64,000 bases of DNA from an uncultured Ruthenibacterium sp. (GCA_944386555.1 CALXBN010000025.1:1-64000), one strand, 5' to 3'; positions 43,940 through 52,660 are shown, counted from the stretch's first letter. Notes: generated from the sequence alone by a model not told the origin. Made by a program: numbers and translations.

Positions 43940-44546
43940 CCAGCAGTACGCCTATGAATCCCAGCCCGATTGGCTGGATGAAGAACTGGAACAGCAGCCC
44001 GGGGAAGCCCCGGCCCCGGAGAAGCCACCCGCTCCGCACGGAGCGCAGGCAGCGTTTTGGCCCGCGGCCGCCCCGGTGCAGGTATTTGCACTGTTCGGTG
44101 ATAACGGACATTTTACTGACGAGGGGCTGCAGGCCATTGTGGACGGTACGCTGGATGAGCTGCAGCGCCTGGAAGCCGCCGAGCATCTGAGTTTCTGCGA
44201 CGGATGCCTGGAACGCTACACCCGGCTGCTGGCGGACGATACGCTGCTGACCCCCGCCCGCCCCATTGCCCCGCCGGTGGCCGCGCGCATCCGCCAGCGG
44301 GCGGTGCGCATCCTCTTCAGCCGCACGGCTACCGCAGCGGCCGCAGCGTGCCTGGCCCTGGCCATCTGGGGAACCGGCGTGTTCGACGCCATCGCGGCGC
44401 CCCGCTCGCCGCTGGCGGCACTGGAGGCGCGGCCCGCCGCCACCGTAGTCTCCCGCATGAGCGAGTTTTTCCGCGGCGCGCAGGACACTCTGGCGCAGTC
44501 CATCGACAACGCATTCAAGGCCCTGGCCATGAACCGGGAACAGTAA
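43926..44546 (+). CDS. Membrane anti-sigma factor with zinc-binding motif
   Basis: A 206-residue partner of the preceding sigma factor. The acidic, Pro-rich N-terminus (1-45) is followed by a helical region with the ZAS-type motif His-x3-Cys-x2-Cys (EHLSFCDGCLERY) at about 89-101, then a membrane segment at about 139-158. The C-terminal part (to 206) would be outside the membrane and act as sensor. In known pairs such proteins hold the sigma factor until a signal triggers release. The ATG at 43926 follows AAAGGGGAG; ATG 43929 is equivalent. Confidence 0.85.
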   Translation: MMDFDQQYAYESQPDWLDEELEQQPGEAPAPEKPPAPHGAQAAFWPAAAPVQVFALFGDNGHFTDEGLQAIVDGTLDELQRLEAAEHLSFCDGCLERYTRLLADDTLLTPARPIAPPVAARIRQRAVRILFSRTATAAAAACLALAIWGTGVFDAIAAPRSPLAALEARPAATVVSRMSEFFRGAQDTLAQSIDNAFKALAMNREQ

Positions 44547-44558
44547 AGGAGCATCATC

Positions 44559-45116
44559 ATGGAACACAAAAACGGATTACTGACCTTCATCTTTGCACTG
44601 TGCCCGGGCGCGGGCCAGATGTACCTGGGCTATATGCGCCGCGGTGCCAGCCTAGCGTGCCTGTTCATTGCAATCATCTGCCTGTCCGCCTTTTTGAACA
44701 TGAGCTACATCGGTGTGTTCGCGCTGGTGGTGTATATGTATGCTTTCTTTGATACCTTTAACCTGCGCCGCCAGACCCCTGCCCAGGCCCAGGCCAACCC
44801 GGACGCCTGGCTGGTGGACCCGGCCGTGCTGCTGGGGGCCGATTGGAAGGGCCTGGCCAAGCGCTACCACCGGGTGATCGGCGTGGCGCTGATCGTGCTG
44901 GGGGCCTACAGCCTGTACCAGAATTTTGTGGCGCCGGCTCTGTACGGCATCAGCTACCTGTGGGAGGGCCTGTGGTGGCTGCGGGCTATCCTGGACGGCC
45001 TGTCCACTGTGGTAGTGGCCGGCATCTTCATCCTGTTCGGCGTGTACCTGCTGCGCAGCGGCGAGGGCAGGCGCAGCACGGACGATGACGACTATATTGG
45101 CTATAGCGGCAAGTGA
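44559..45116 (+). CDS. Small polytopic membrane protein in the sigma operon
   Basis: A 185-residue membrane protein starting MEHKNGLLTFIFALCPGAGQMYLGYMRRG, a TM2-like N-terminus with GAGQMYLG, then about four hydrophobic segments (about 30-62, 108-125, 130-150, 152-172) and an acidic tail (STDDDDYIGYSGK). The role is unknown. It starts 12 bp after the anti-sigma gene with AAAGGAG, so it is probably made together with the sigma/anti-sigma pair and may act in the same envelope response. Ended by the terminator at 45150. Confidence 0.75.
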   Translation: MEHKNGLLTFIFALCPGAGQMYLGYMRRGASLACLFIAIICLSAFLNMSYIGVFALVVYMYAFFDTFNLRRQTPAQAQANPDAWLVDPAVLLGADWKGLAKRYHRVIGVALIVLGAYSLYQNFVAPALYGISYLWEGLWWLRAILDGLSTVVVAGIFILFGVYLLRSGEGRRSTDDDDYIGYSGK

Positions 45117-45149
45117 CAGAGGGGAAAAAGCATCCTATCCGAAAAAGAA

Positions 45150-45180
45150 CGCGGCAGGCATTGCAGCCTGCCGCGTTTTT
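45150..45180 (+). terminator. Terminator of the sigma/anti-sigma operon
   Basis: A perfect 10-bp stem CGCGGCAGGC/GCCTGCCGCG (45150-45159 with 45166-45175) and T5. Confidence 0.92.
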
Positions 45181-45374
45181 GCCTTCCGGTGCAGCCCGCA
45201 GCATGAGAGTGCAGGCGTACCGGATGCCGCGGCAAGATGGCGCGTTCCGGCAGATGTCTGCGCGGGCTGCCGAAAGATTTCCGGCACAGCTTCATCCGCG
45301 GCGGCCTGCCTGCCGCCGGGTATGCATGGGGACAGCCTGAAGCCCGGTTTTACCCATTTTATACCCGCCGGCGG
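45181..45374. other. Gap without recognisable gene
   Basis: About 190 bp between a terminator and the next promoter. Short frames here lack ribosome binding sites. I see nothing of note. Confidence 0.5.
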
Positions 45375-45403
45375 TTGTATTCCCCCGGGCAAACTGTTAT
45401 ACT
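45375..45403 (+). promoter_or_regulatory. Sigma-A promoter for the UMF1-like transporter
   Basis: TTGTAT (45375-45380), 17-bp spacer, TATACT (45398-45403), about 33 bp before the GTG start. Confidence 0.8.
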
Positions 45404-45436
45404 AAATTTGATCGGAAGAAAAAGGAGGAACCATGT

Positions 45437-46753
45437 GTGAAATTCCTGAAAGGTTTTACCAGGGAAGAGCTCAGCTGGATGATGTACGACTGGGCCAACA
45501 GCGCCCACTCGGTGGTAGTGGTCACCATCCTGCCGGTGTTTTTCAACCAGATCGCCACCGCCCAGGGCATGACCATCTGGGGCTATGCCACCAGTGCGGC
45601 TATGCTGATCGTAGCGCTGATGGCCCCGGTGCTGGGCGCTTTCGGTGATTTCAAGGGCGCGCGCAAAAAACTGTTCTGTGTTTTTATGCTGCTGGGCGTG
45701 CTGGCCTGCGCAGGCCTGGCCGTTACGCCGGAGATGGACCTGTCCACCCCGGATTCTGCCGCACGGGTGTCCATGGCCATTTTGTTTTTGTATATCATCT
45801 CCACCATCGGTTTTGCCGGGGCAAACCTCTACTATGATTCGTTCCTGAACGATGTCACTACCCCCGCGCGCATGGATAAGGTTTCCACCATGGGATATGG
45901 CCTGGGGTACATCGGCGGGTCCACTATCCCGCTGCTGCTGTTCCTCATTCTGGTGGGGGCTTTTGGCGTGGATATGCTGGACGCCATGAGCTTTGCCTTT
46001 GGCCTGACCGCCGTGTGGTGGCTGGTGTTCAGCATCCCTCTTCTGAAAAATGTGCGCCAGAAAACCTGGGTGGAGCCCGAACCCCACGCCGTGCGCCACA
46101 GCCTGCGGCGGCTGGGGGCCACTGCAAAGGAGATCTTCCGCAACAAAGCCATGTTCGTTTACCTGATCGCCTACTTTTTCTACATCGACGGCGTGAACAC
46201 CATCATTCACATGTCCACCAGTTACGGCAGCACCCTGGGCCTGGACACAACCAAGATGATGTTGGCGCTGCTGCTGGTGCAGGTGCTGGGCCTTCCGTTC
46301 TGCCTGCTGTATATTAAACTGGCGGAAAAATTCGGCGCCCGGTTCATGGTGGGCGTGGGCATTGGGGTGTACTGTTTCATCACGGTATTTGCCTTTTTCC
46401 TGCGCAGTGAATGGCAGTTCTGGGTGCTGGCCGTGCTGGTATCTACCAGCCAGGGCGGTATTCAGGCGCTCAGCCGCAGCATGTTTGGCAAAATCATTCC
46501 CGACAAATCCCGTACCGGCGAGTTCTTCGGCTTTTACGACATTTTCGGCAAGTTTTCGGCCATCATCGGCCCGTCTCTGGTGGGCCTCACCAGCTCCGCG
46601 GCCTACAGTGTTATCGCATCCCGCGGTGTGCTGACAGACCCCGCCGCTATCGAATCCGCCGCGGCGCCCTGGGGCGTTTTATCCATCCTGATTATCTTCA
46701 TCATCGGCGGCGGCACCTATTTCTTCGTTCTGCCGCGCTATCTGAAAAAATAA
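45437..46753 (+). CDS. UMF1/Atg22-like MFS transporter
   Basis: A 438-residue major facilitator with 11-12 predicted membrane segments. The start MKFLKGFTREELSWMMYDWANSAHSVVVVT carries the YDWANSA motif typical of the UMF1 (Atg22-like) family; later LSRSMFGKIIPDKSRTGEFFGFYDIFGKFSAIIGP is also characteristic. Yeast Atg22 exports amino acids from vacuoles; bacterial substrates are unknown. The GTG at 45437 lies 8 nt after AAAGGAGG. An ATG at 45433 is only 4 nt away and opens a different, unrelated 71-codon frame, so it is a decoy. Confidence 0.88.
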   Translation: MKFLKGFTREELSWMMYDWANSAHSVVVVTILPVFFNQIATAQGMTIWGYATSAAMLIVALMAPVLGAFGDFKGARKKLFCVFMLLGVLACAGLAVTPEMDLSTPDSAARVSMAILFLYIISTIGFAGANLYYDSFLNDVTTPARMDKVSTMGYGLGYIGGSTIPLLLFLILVGAFGVDMLDAMSFAFGLTAVWWLVFSIPLLKNVRQKTWVEPEPHAVRHSLRRLGATAKEIFRNKAMFVYLIAYFFYIDGVNTIIHMSTSYGSTLGLDTTKMMLALLLVQVLGLPFCLLYIKLAEKFGARFMVGVGIGVYCFITVFAFFLRSEWQFWVLAVLVSTSQGGIQALSRSMFGKIIPDKSRTGEFFGFYDIFGKFSAIIGPSLVGLTSSAAYSVIASRGVLTDPAAIESAAAPWGVLSILIIFIIGGGTYFFVLPRYLKK

Positions 46754-46851
46754 CGGGAAACGCCGTTTCTGCACGGCTCACGTGCCGGCGCGGCAGGGCC
46801 GCGTTTCGGAGAAATGTGCATCTGTAATCCATCAGCAAAGGAGTGCCTTCC

Positions 46852-47868
46852 ATGCCGGAAGCTTATACCCACATCCGCATCGCCCGGGCCTGTGCCCGGC
46901 GCCTGGAATCCAGCGGGGCCGACGCCTTTATCCGGGGCGAGGCCCTCGCCGAAGCCTATGAGATGGGCGCCCAGGGACCGGACCCTCTGTTCGCCTTCCG
47001 CATCCTTTCGCGCAAAAAGCCCTACCCCATGGCTGCTCTGGCAGACCGTATCCATACCCGCCAGTGCGGGGCCTTTCTGCGTGCCATGGTGTTCCGGGCC
47101 TACAGCCCGGTGCAGCGGGCCTACACCCTGGGCTTTTTGACCCACTATGCCGCCGACGCCACCCTGCATCCTTATGTGGAGGCCCTGCGGGCGCCGGGCA
47201 TGCCCTTTGCCATGCCCGAAGGCCATGGCTTCTGCGAAGTGGCCCTGGATACCCGTTTCCACGAGGCGGATGGCCTGGGCCCGGCGGTAAAGGGGGAAGA
47301 GGTGGCCCCGCCCCTGTACACCGACGCCCTGGCCCATGTGTGCGCCCTGCTGCATGCCTGTGCCCTGGAGGTGTACGGCGAGGATGTGAGCGCCGAATAC
47401 CTGGCCGATGCATTCCATGACTTTCGCTGGCTGCATGAGAAGATCTTCCCCGCCACCCCGGCCAAGCGGGCCCTGGTGTGGCTGGCCGAACACTTGGTGC
47501 TGCGCCGCCCGGGCTACGGCCTGAGCCATATGACCCCCGCCAAACAGCCGCCGGAGGGCTTCCCCGATACCTGGACCGACCCGGTAACCCACATGGTTCA
47601 TGAGGGCGAAGGCCCCCAGGCCCTGTGTGACGCCGCGGCCCGGGACGCCGCGGTGTACTGCAAGGCCGCTGCGGCCTATTGGCAGGGCGGCGCCGATAAG
47701 GAACATGTGGCCATGGCCATTGGCGACCGCAGCTTCATCACCGGCCAGCTGTCTGAGCAGGCCCCGGCCGGAGATGGCGGGGAGGAAAACCCGACCGCGG
47801 CGGAGGACACGACAGGACAGGCTGCCGGCACCGCCCGGGACGGCCCTGCGGGTGCAGCGCTGGTGTAA
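46852..47868 (+). CDS. Zinc-dependent phospholipase C-like protein
   Basis: A 338-residue protein of the zinc-dependent phospholipase C/S1-P1-like fold. Metal-binding histidines are visible in AYTHIRIA at the N-terminus, AQGPDPLFAF, LTHYAADATLHPYVEAL and GHGFCEVALDTRF, the usual ligand pattern of this family. No signal peptide is present, so it is probably cytoplasmic and may not act on host lipids. The last 45 residues are Gly/Ala/Glu-rich and disordered. The ATG at 46852 follows AAAGGAG by about 10 nt; the GTG at 46843 is less likely. Confidence 0.78.
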   Translation: MPEAYTHIRIARACARRLESSGADAFIRGEALAEAYEMGAQGPDPLFAFRILSRKKPYPMAALADRIHTRQCGAFLRAMVFRAYSPVQRAYTLGFLTHYAADATLHPYVEALRAPGMPFAMPEGHGFCEVALDTRFHEADGLGPAVKGEEVAPPLYTDALAHVCALLHACALEVYGEDVSAEYLADAFHDFRWLHEKIFPATPAKRALVWLAEHLVLRRPGYGLSHMTPAKQPPEGFPDTWTDPVTHMVHEGEGPQALCDAAARDAAVYCKAAAAYWQGGADKEHVAMAIGDRSFITGQLSEQAPAGDGGEENPTAAEDTTGQAAGTARDGPAGAALV

Positions 47869-48038
47869 GGCTGTTTCCGGCGAAAAAACCTTCCGCTGCC
47901 GGCGGCTTGCCGGCAAAAAGCAGGGCGCCGAAAGGCTTTTATCAACACCCTGGCGGCCGGAAATAGTATGATGACAAGGCCTGTGCATTGAAAACGACGA
48001 CAATTGGCCGGCGGCAAAGGAAAAAGGCCGCCGCTGCC

Positions 48039-48068
48039 TTGACAGCGCAGCGGCGGGTGTGATAAACT
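48039..48068 (+). promoter_or_regulatory. Sigma-A promoter for the attenuated MFS gene
   Basis: Consensus TTGACA (48039-48044), 18-bp spacer, TAAACT (48063-48068). It leaves a leader of about 175 nt before the start codon, which is unusually long for this window. A 6-bp hairpin (48093-48098 with 48104-48109) lies early in that leader. Confidence 0.82.
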
Positions 48069-48143
48069 AATTGTCAGTTGTGGGAAAACAATGGGCGCGA
48101 TGTGCGCCCGAATGTGTGCCCAACAAAAAAGGAGCATCGCATT

Positions 48144-48161
48144 TTGAAACAGTCCATTTAA
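48144..48161 (+). CDS. Five-residue leader peptide
   Basis: TTG AAA CAG TCC ATT TAA encodes MKQSI and has an excellent ribosome binding site, AAAAAAGGAG, ending 9 nt upstream. Its codons are the left arm of the hairpin that reaches the MFS start, so a ribosome here would open that hairpin. Very short leaders of this type precede several antibiotic-inducible resistance genes. An alternative leader in another frame begins at ATG 48091 or 48112 and stops at 48147, but has a poorer binding site. Confidence 0.6.
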   Translation: MKQSI

Positions 48162-48245
48162 GAAAAATAGAGTACGGAATGTCAATGCGGGACGATCACA
48201 TTGCCCCGTTTTTTCTGTATGCTATTTTTTGAGAAAGGACTGTTT
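48147..48245 (+). promoter_or_regulatory. Attenuator: long hairpin hiding the MFS ribosome binding site
   Basis: AAACAGTCC (48147-48155) pairs perfectly with GGACTGTTT (48237-48245), which includes part of the AAAGGA ribosome site (48234-48239). A second stem continues inside: AAAAATAG (48163-48170) with CTATTTTT (48222-48229), then GTACGG (48172-48177) with CTGTAT (48215-48220) through two G-U pairs. In the apex, CGGG (48188-48191) can pair with CCCG (48205-48208) before T6 at 48209-48214, a possible intrinsic terminator. The arrangement fits translational and perhaps transcriptional attenuation by a stalled ribosome on the leader. Confidence 0.7.
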
Positions 48246-48248
48246 TTT

Positions 48249-49424
48249 GTGTTTGGAAGAAGTATGCCCGCCTGCGCCCAAAAGCGCAGTGTGGCGCTGA
48301 TGTACGCCATGGCTTTTTTGCAGGGCATGGTGTTTTATGGGCCTGTGGCCACCCTCTATCGTACCGACGCGGGGCTGTCCATGGGACAGATCAGCCTGAT
48401 TGAGACCGTTTATTATCTGCTGGTGGTGGCACTGGAAGTGCCCCTGGGGGCGGTGTGCGCCCGCCTGGGCTACCGGCGGATGCTGATCGCCGCGGCCGCG
48501 CTGTACTTTGCCAGTAAGGTGCTGTTCTGGCAGGCGGATGCCTTCGCCGCCTTCCTGGCCGAGCGGGTGCTGCTGGCGGCGGTGTGCGCGGGGCTCTCGG
48601 GCTGCGACGACGCTTATCTGTACCTGGCCGCCGGGCCGGAAAACGCCCAAAAGGCCCTGGGCCGGTATGCCGCCTGGGGTGAAGCGGGCCTGCTGGCGGC
48701 CAGCGGCCTGTACACGGCGTGCCTGGCCGGGCGCTACCGCGCCGCGGCCCTGTGGACGGCCGTGGCCTACGGCGCGGCGGCCCTGTGCGCCCTGGGCCTG
48801 GGCGACGTGCCCATGACCCGGGAAGACCGGGCGGGCCTTCCGGCCCAACTGCAGGGTGTGTGGCACAACCTGAAAGCCAACCCTGGCTTTGCCCGGGTTC
48901 TGGTGGCCGACGGCCTGCTGGGCCTGTGCGGCCAGATGGTCACCGTATTTTTCAGCCAGCTGCTGTACCTGCGGGCGGGCCTGCCCGACGCAGCCTTGGG
49001 CGCTTTGTACATTGCCATGGTGCTGGCGGGCCTTTCGGGGGCCTGGTCTCACCGGGCGGGGCGGTTGATGGGGCGGGCCTTCGGTCCGGCGCTGTGTGCC
49101 GCCGCCGCGGCCGGCTGCCTGCTGGCCGGCTTTGCCGTATCTCCCGCCCTGTGCGCGGCGGGTGTCTTTCTGGTACAGGTGGCCTGGCGGCTGTGGGGCC
49201 CGTACAGCATGCGCCTGCAGAACGACAATGTCACCCGATGGGGCGGCGCCCGCAGCGTGGTGCTCTCGGGCTATTCCATGGCCGTCAGCCTGTTTTCCAG
49301 TGCGCTGAACCCGGCGCTGGGCGGCCTGGCGGACGCCAGCCTTACCGCTGCCCTGGCCCTGGCTGGGGGGCTGTGCCTGGCCGCCGGGGCCCTGATGGCG
49401 GCTTTCGCACGCACCCGGGCATGA
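48249..49424 (+). CDS. MFS efflux-type transporter under attenuator control
   Basis: A 391-residue major facilitator with about 12 hydrophobic segments (LMYAMAFLQGMVFYGPVATLY, ISLIETVYYLLVVALEVPLGAV and following). The motif-A-like loop between segments 2 and 3 reads GAVCARLGYRRML. It resembles drug-type MFS exporters rather than sugar importers; the substrate is unknown. The GTG at 48249 lies 9 nt after AAAGGA; ATG 48264 is an alternative. Regulation by the leader peptide and hairpin upstream suggests induction by a ribosome-targeting compound, possibly the exported drug. Confidence 0.8.
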   Translation: MFGRSMPACAQKRSVALMYAMAFLQGMVFYGPVATLYRTDAGLSMGQISLIETVYYLLVVALEVPLGAVCARLGYRRMLIAAAALYFASKVLFWQADAFAAFLAERVLLAAVCAGLSGCDDAYLYLAAGPENAQKALGRYAAWGEAGLLAASGLYTACLAGRYRAAALWTAVAYGAAALCALGLGDVPMTREDRAGLPAQLQGVWHNLKANPGFARVLVADGLLGLCGQMVTVFFSQLLYLRAGLPDAALGALYIAMVLAGLSGAWSHRAGRLMGRAFGPALCAAAAAGCLLAGFAVSPALCAAGVFLVQVAWRLWGPYSMRLQNDNVTRWGGARSVVLSGYSMAVSLFSSALNPALGGLADASLTAALALAGGLCLAAGALMAAFARTRA

Positions 49425-49470
49425 ACGCTCTGCACTTTGCATACCAATATTCCAAAAGGAGGGCTGCGCC

Positions 49471-50715
49471 GTGAAAAAGCGAACAAGCCTGCTGCGTGCC
49501 GCCGCAGCGATTGCCCTGGCGGCATGCCTGGCCGGGTGCAGCGGCTTTGCCGGCGCCGGGCGGGATTTCACCACCGCAGAGGGTTACAGCCAGCCGGCCG
49601 CAGAGGCCAACGCCCCGGTGGACAGCTTACCCTACCGGGCCATGTGGGTGAGTTATTTGGAGTGGCAGAATTTTGATTTTTCCAGTGCCGAGGCATTCAC
49701 CGCCGCTGCCGGCCAGCTGATGGACAACTGCAAGGCACTGGGCCTGAATACGGTTATCGCCCAGGTGCGCCCCTTCGGGGATGCGCTGTATCAAAGCGCA
49801 CTGTTCCCCTGGAGCCACCTGATCACCGGCACTCAGGGCCAGGACCCGGGCTATGACCCCCTGGCTATTCTGGTGGAGCAGGCTCATGCCCGCGGCCTGC
49901 TGCTGGAGGCGTGGATCAACCCCTACCGCATCCGGCTGACGGATTCCATGCCCGATAACCTGGCCCCGGACGGCGTGGCTGCCGCCCATCCGGATTGGGT
50001 GAAGGAAGCAGCCGGCGGCCTCTGGCTGGACCCGGCCAGCCCCAATGTGCGTGATTACATCGTGCAGGGCGTGGCAGAGATCGTACAGAACTACGACGTG
50101 GACGGCATCCACTTTGACGATTATTTCTACCCCACCACCGAGGAGAGCTTCGATGCCGACGCGTACGCCGCTGCCGGTACCAGCCTGTCCCTGGCGGACT
50201 GGCGGCGGGAAAATGTGAACGCTTTGGTACAGGCAGCCTACAGCCAGGTGAAAGACCTGCGGCCGGAGGTGGCCTTCGGGATCAGTCCTCAAGGTAATAA
50301 TGACAACAATTATAACGGACAGTATAGCGATGTCGCCCTGTGGATGAGCACCCCGGGCTATGTGGATTACGTGATGCCCCAGGTGTATTGGGGCTATAAC
50401 TACACCCTGCAAAGCGGCAGCGATCGGTTCGCTTTCCGCAATGTGGTATCCCAGTGGCTGGCGATGCCCCGGGATCCCTCGGTGCATCTGGCCTTTGGCC
50501 TGGGGGCCTATCGTGTGGGGGACGGGGACGGCTCCTCCACCGAGAGCGGCGAGTGGCAGAGCGGACACAATTTGGCGGACATGGTGCAGACGCTGAAAGA
50601 TTTGGGCGCCGATGGTTACGGCCTGTACCGTTACGACAGCCTGTTTGCCAGTGCTTGGCCGGAGCTGGCTGCCGCCGAGCGGGCGGCCCTCACGGCCATT
50701 GGAGGCGGCGGCTGA
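49471..50715 (+). CDS. GHL10 (DUF187)-type glycosyl hydrolase-like lipoprotein
   Basis: A 414-residue exported lipoprotein. The signal peptide ends in the lipobox LAGC (Cys near 23). The domain matches the GHL10/YngK family: YRAMWVSYLEWQNFDF, LGLNTVIAQVRPFGDALY, LLLEAWINPYRI, WLDPASPNVRDYIVQGVAEIV, DGIHFDDYFYP and VDYVMPQVYWGY. Acidic residues in HFDDYF and INPYR-type motifs suggest a barrel hydrolase acting on envelope or external glycans. The GTG start at 49471 follows AGGAGG. It lies 46 bp after the MFS gene and may be cotranscribed. An AT-rich patch at about 50284-50335 encodes NNDNNYNGQYS. Confidence 0.85.
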   Translation: MKKRTSLLRAAAAIALAACLAGCSGFAGAGRDFTTAEGYSQPAAEANAPVDSLPYRAMWVSYLEWQNFDFSSAEAFTAAAGQLMDNCKALGLNTVIAQVRPFGDALYQSALFPWSHLITGTQGQDPGYDPLAILVEQAHARGLLLEAWINPYRIRLTDSMPDNLAPDGVAAAHPDWVKEAAGGLWLDPASPNVRDYIVQGVAEIVQNYDVDGIHFDDYFYPTTEESFDADAYAAAGTSLSLADWRRENVNALVQAAYSQVKDLRPEVAFGISPQGNNDNNYNGQYSDVALWMSTPGYVDYVMPQVYWGYNYTLQSGSDRFAFRNVVSQWLAMPRDPSVHLAFGLGAYRVGDGDGSSTESGEWQSGHNLADMVQTLKDLGADGYGLYRYDSLFASAWPELAAAERAALTAIGGGG

Positions 50716-50862
50716 CCCGTCGGGCGCGCGAAGGCCGCCGCGGCCTTTGCACCGGCAGCTTTCCGGGCATTTGGCGGAACCCCGACCGGCCGGCTGTGTG
50801 AAGCGCACTTTCAAAAAAGACGGCCGGTTACAGTCAATGGAAATCCGGCGGGGAAAACCGAT

Positions 50863-50894
50863 AAAAGGGTATGCCCATGGGGCATGCCCTTTTT
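50863..50894 (+). terminator. Terminator after the GHL10 gene
   Basis: A 10-bp stem GGGTATGCCC/GGGCATGCCC (50867-50876 with 50880-50889, one G-U pair) with A residues before and T5 after. Confidence 0.85.
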
Positions 50895-51115
50895 GGTTCT
50901 GTTTTGCTTTTACGGGGGCGGGCCCGTCCTTCCGCCGGAAAATCGCTGAAACATTTTCTGCTGCACCGCGCGGCAAAGCTTGCCGGCGAACACGTTTTCC
51001 CGGGCTGGATGCCCCGGACCAATGGCCCTCCTTCGGTTCGGCGCCCTGCCCGAAGCCGCCGGGGCCCGGATCTGTTTTGGAAAGGGATGTGCGGGTCCGG
51101 GCCGAAACAGGCAGA
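50895..51115. other. Gap without recognisable gene
   Basis: 220 bp between two terminators of opposite direction. Frames on both strands lack ribosome sites and known motifs. I see nothing to annotate. Confidence 0.5.
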
Positions 51116-51149
51116 AGAAAAAGCCGTTCTGAAAGATCAGAACGGCTTT
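51116..51149 (-). terminator. Terminator of the MBL-fold gene
   Basis: A 13-bp stem (51120-51132 with 51137-51149) followed on the minus strand by a T-rich run (complement of the A-rich 51113-51122). Confidence 0.85.
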
Positions 51150-51174
51150 CTGCGTTGTATGAAAGGGGCAAGGT

Positions 51175-51825
51175 TTATTTCCACTCCCGGCAGGGGATGC
51201 CCTGTTCCCGCAGGGCACGGCACAGCACGGCACCGTTGCCGTTCAGCTCGGGGTTTTCGGTGTCGTTGTAATGGTAAGGTACTACCAGGCCGGGCATTTT
51301 GTCCATGCGCAAGATCTCAGCGGGTACGCGGGCAGCAAAATCGGGCATGTTCCACACACCGTCGCAGCACACGAACAGCACATCGCATACGGCGCTGTCC
51401 TCCAATACGTCGGTATCTCCGGAGAGATACCAGTTGAACCCGCCCAACGTCAGCAGGATACCCATACCGAAGCCCTCGGGATGGTTCTTGTTTACCGCGG
51501 GCAGAGGGCGCACCATGGCGCCGCACTCGAAGATGACGGTGGGCCCGCCGGTATGCAGGCAGGTGAAATAATCCGGGTCCAGCGTGAAATCCCGGCGCAG
51601 AAGGTCGCCTACCTCGGCATTGGAGGCGAAGACGGTATCTTCCTTCATCACTTTGCGGATGTCCTCGGGGGAATAATGGTCGTGATGGCTGTGGGTGATA
51701 ATCACCAGGTCGGCGTCGTGGGCGGCATCGGGCACGTGGTACGGGTCCACGTACACAACGGTGTCCTCCCACTCAAAGCACACGCACCCGTGCTTGATAA
51801 AGCGGACAAGGTCCAGCGGGTCCAT
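51175..51825 (-). CDS. MBL-fold metallo-hydrolase (UlaG-like)
   Basis: A 216-residue metallo-beta-lactamase fold protein. The metal-binding motif THSHHDHY (HxHxDH type) lies at about 45-52, a further histidine follows in the middle (VNKNHPEGFG), then LSGDTD and a C-terminal VPYHYND histidine, as in UlaG/RNase Z-like hydrolases. The compact size and single domain resemble the UlaG-like group, whose substrates vary (ascorbate-6-phosphate lactone, phospholipids, RNA). The ATG at 51825 is 13 nt from AAGGAG, which is long, but no better start is in frame. Confidence 0.85.
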   Translation of the reverse strand: MDPLDLVRFIKHGCVCFEWEDTVVYVDPYHVPDAAHDADLVIITHSHHDHYSPEDIRKVMKEDTVFASNAEVGDLLRRDFTLDPDYFTCLHTGGPTVIFECGAMVRPLPAVNKNHPEGFGMGILLTLGGFNWYLSGDTDVLEDSAVCDVLFVCCDGVWNMPDFAARVPAEILRMDKMPGLVVPYHYNDTENPELNGNGAVLCRALREQGIPCREWK

Positions 51826-51945
51826 AGGACAAAAACAACTCCTTTTTCCGGCATGCAGCGGGCTCTTCCGGGCGCGGCTGCTTTTGGTTTTCAGCTGCTT
51901 GGCGGCATCTGTGTGCAGAAGGGGCGGCACCGGCGGCTGCCCCTC

Positions 51946-51975
51946 TTGTACATTGATGCTCAAATGTAGTATAAT
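51946..51975 (+). promoter_or_regulatory. Sigma-A promoter for the lipoprotein-TelA cluster
   Basis: TTGTAC (51946-51951), 18-bp spacer, TATAAT (51970-51975). It leaves about 100 nt of leader before the first gene. Confidence 0.82.
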
Positions 51976-52078
51976 AAAACAAACCTGCTTTGTCTATACC
52001 CTGTACGCCGCTTTTTGCGATGTACACCCCTATTGTAGCGGATTTTTACAAAAATGTCAAAACCGGAGGAACGATTTC

Positions 52079-52660
52079 ATGCGATCTGCCTTTTGGAAAA
52101 AACTGACGGCCCTGGTGCTTGCCGGGGTTTTGAGCCTGAGCATGGCCGGCTGCGGCGGCTCGGCCGATTCCGCCTCGGACAGCGCCGCCGCGCAGGCGGA
52201 CGACGGCCGGGTATATGCCGCCGCCGGGGGCACCATTACCCTGCCTGAGGGTCTGGCCACCCCGGAAGCCGGCAGTATGAACACCCAGTTCGCCGACGGC
52301 CAGCTGGCCGGTGCCTTTACGCTGACCAATTACAACACCACCGGCTACTTTTCTACCTCCGGTACCCTGACGCTGACCATCCAGGGCACGCTGGAGACCG
52401 GCGGTGTGGAGACCCAGTACACCGACGCCTTTGTCAGCCTGTGGAAGCAGGGCGACGGCGACACCACCTACCAGGGATCTGTGTATTTCACGGCGGACGG
52501 AACGCCCTACACCTATACCTGGAGCGGCCTGGAGGCCGGTGCCCAGTATCGGATCACCGTGGCCTACAACGACGTGACCTGGTATGACCTGACAGGTACT
52601 TTTGTGTTGACGGGCGTTACTGCCGAGGGTGAGACGGACCTGGCCACCAACGAGGGATGA
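52079..52660 (+). CDS. Small exported lipoprotein
   Basis: A 193-residue lipoprotein. The signal peptide ends in LSMAGC (Cys about 25) and is followed by a Ser/Ala/Asp linker to about 45. The mature part (about 48-185) is rich in Thr, Gly and aromatic residues with alternating pattern (GTLTLTIQGTLETGG, GSVYFTADGTPYTYTW), suggesting a beta-sandwich. I do not recognise the family. It is the first gene of the cluster running to 56886 and starts after CCGGAGG. Confidence 0.75.
   Translation: MRSAFWKKLTALVLAGVLSLSMAGCGGSADSASDSAAAQADDGRVYAAAGGTITLPEGLATPEAGSMNTQFADGQLAGAFTLTNYNTTGYFSTSGTLTLTIQGTLETGGVETQYTDAFVSLWKQGDGDTTYQGSVYFTADGTPYTYTWSGLEAGAQYRITVAYNDVTWYDLTGTFVLTGVTAEGETDLATNEG

Noticed and set aside
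45433..45645. ATG 45433 as a separate 71-codon gene
   Set aside because: Its ribosome site spacing is only 4 nt and the frame has no family features; GTG 45437 opens the UMF1-like transporter with ideal spacing.
48091..48147. 18-codon leader (MGAMCARMCAQQKRSIAF) as the main MFS leader peptide
   Set aside because: It lacks a good ribosome site, while the MKQSI leader has one at ideal spacing. It is kept as an alternative since its stop also touches the hairpin arm.
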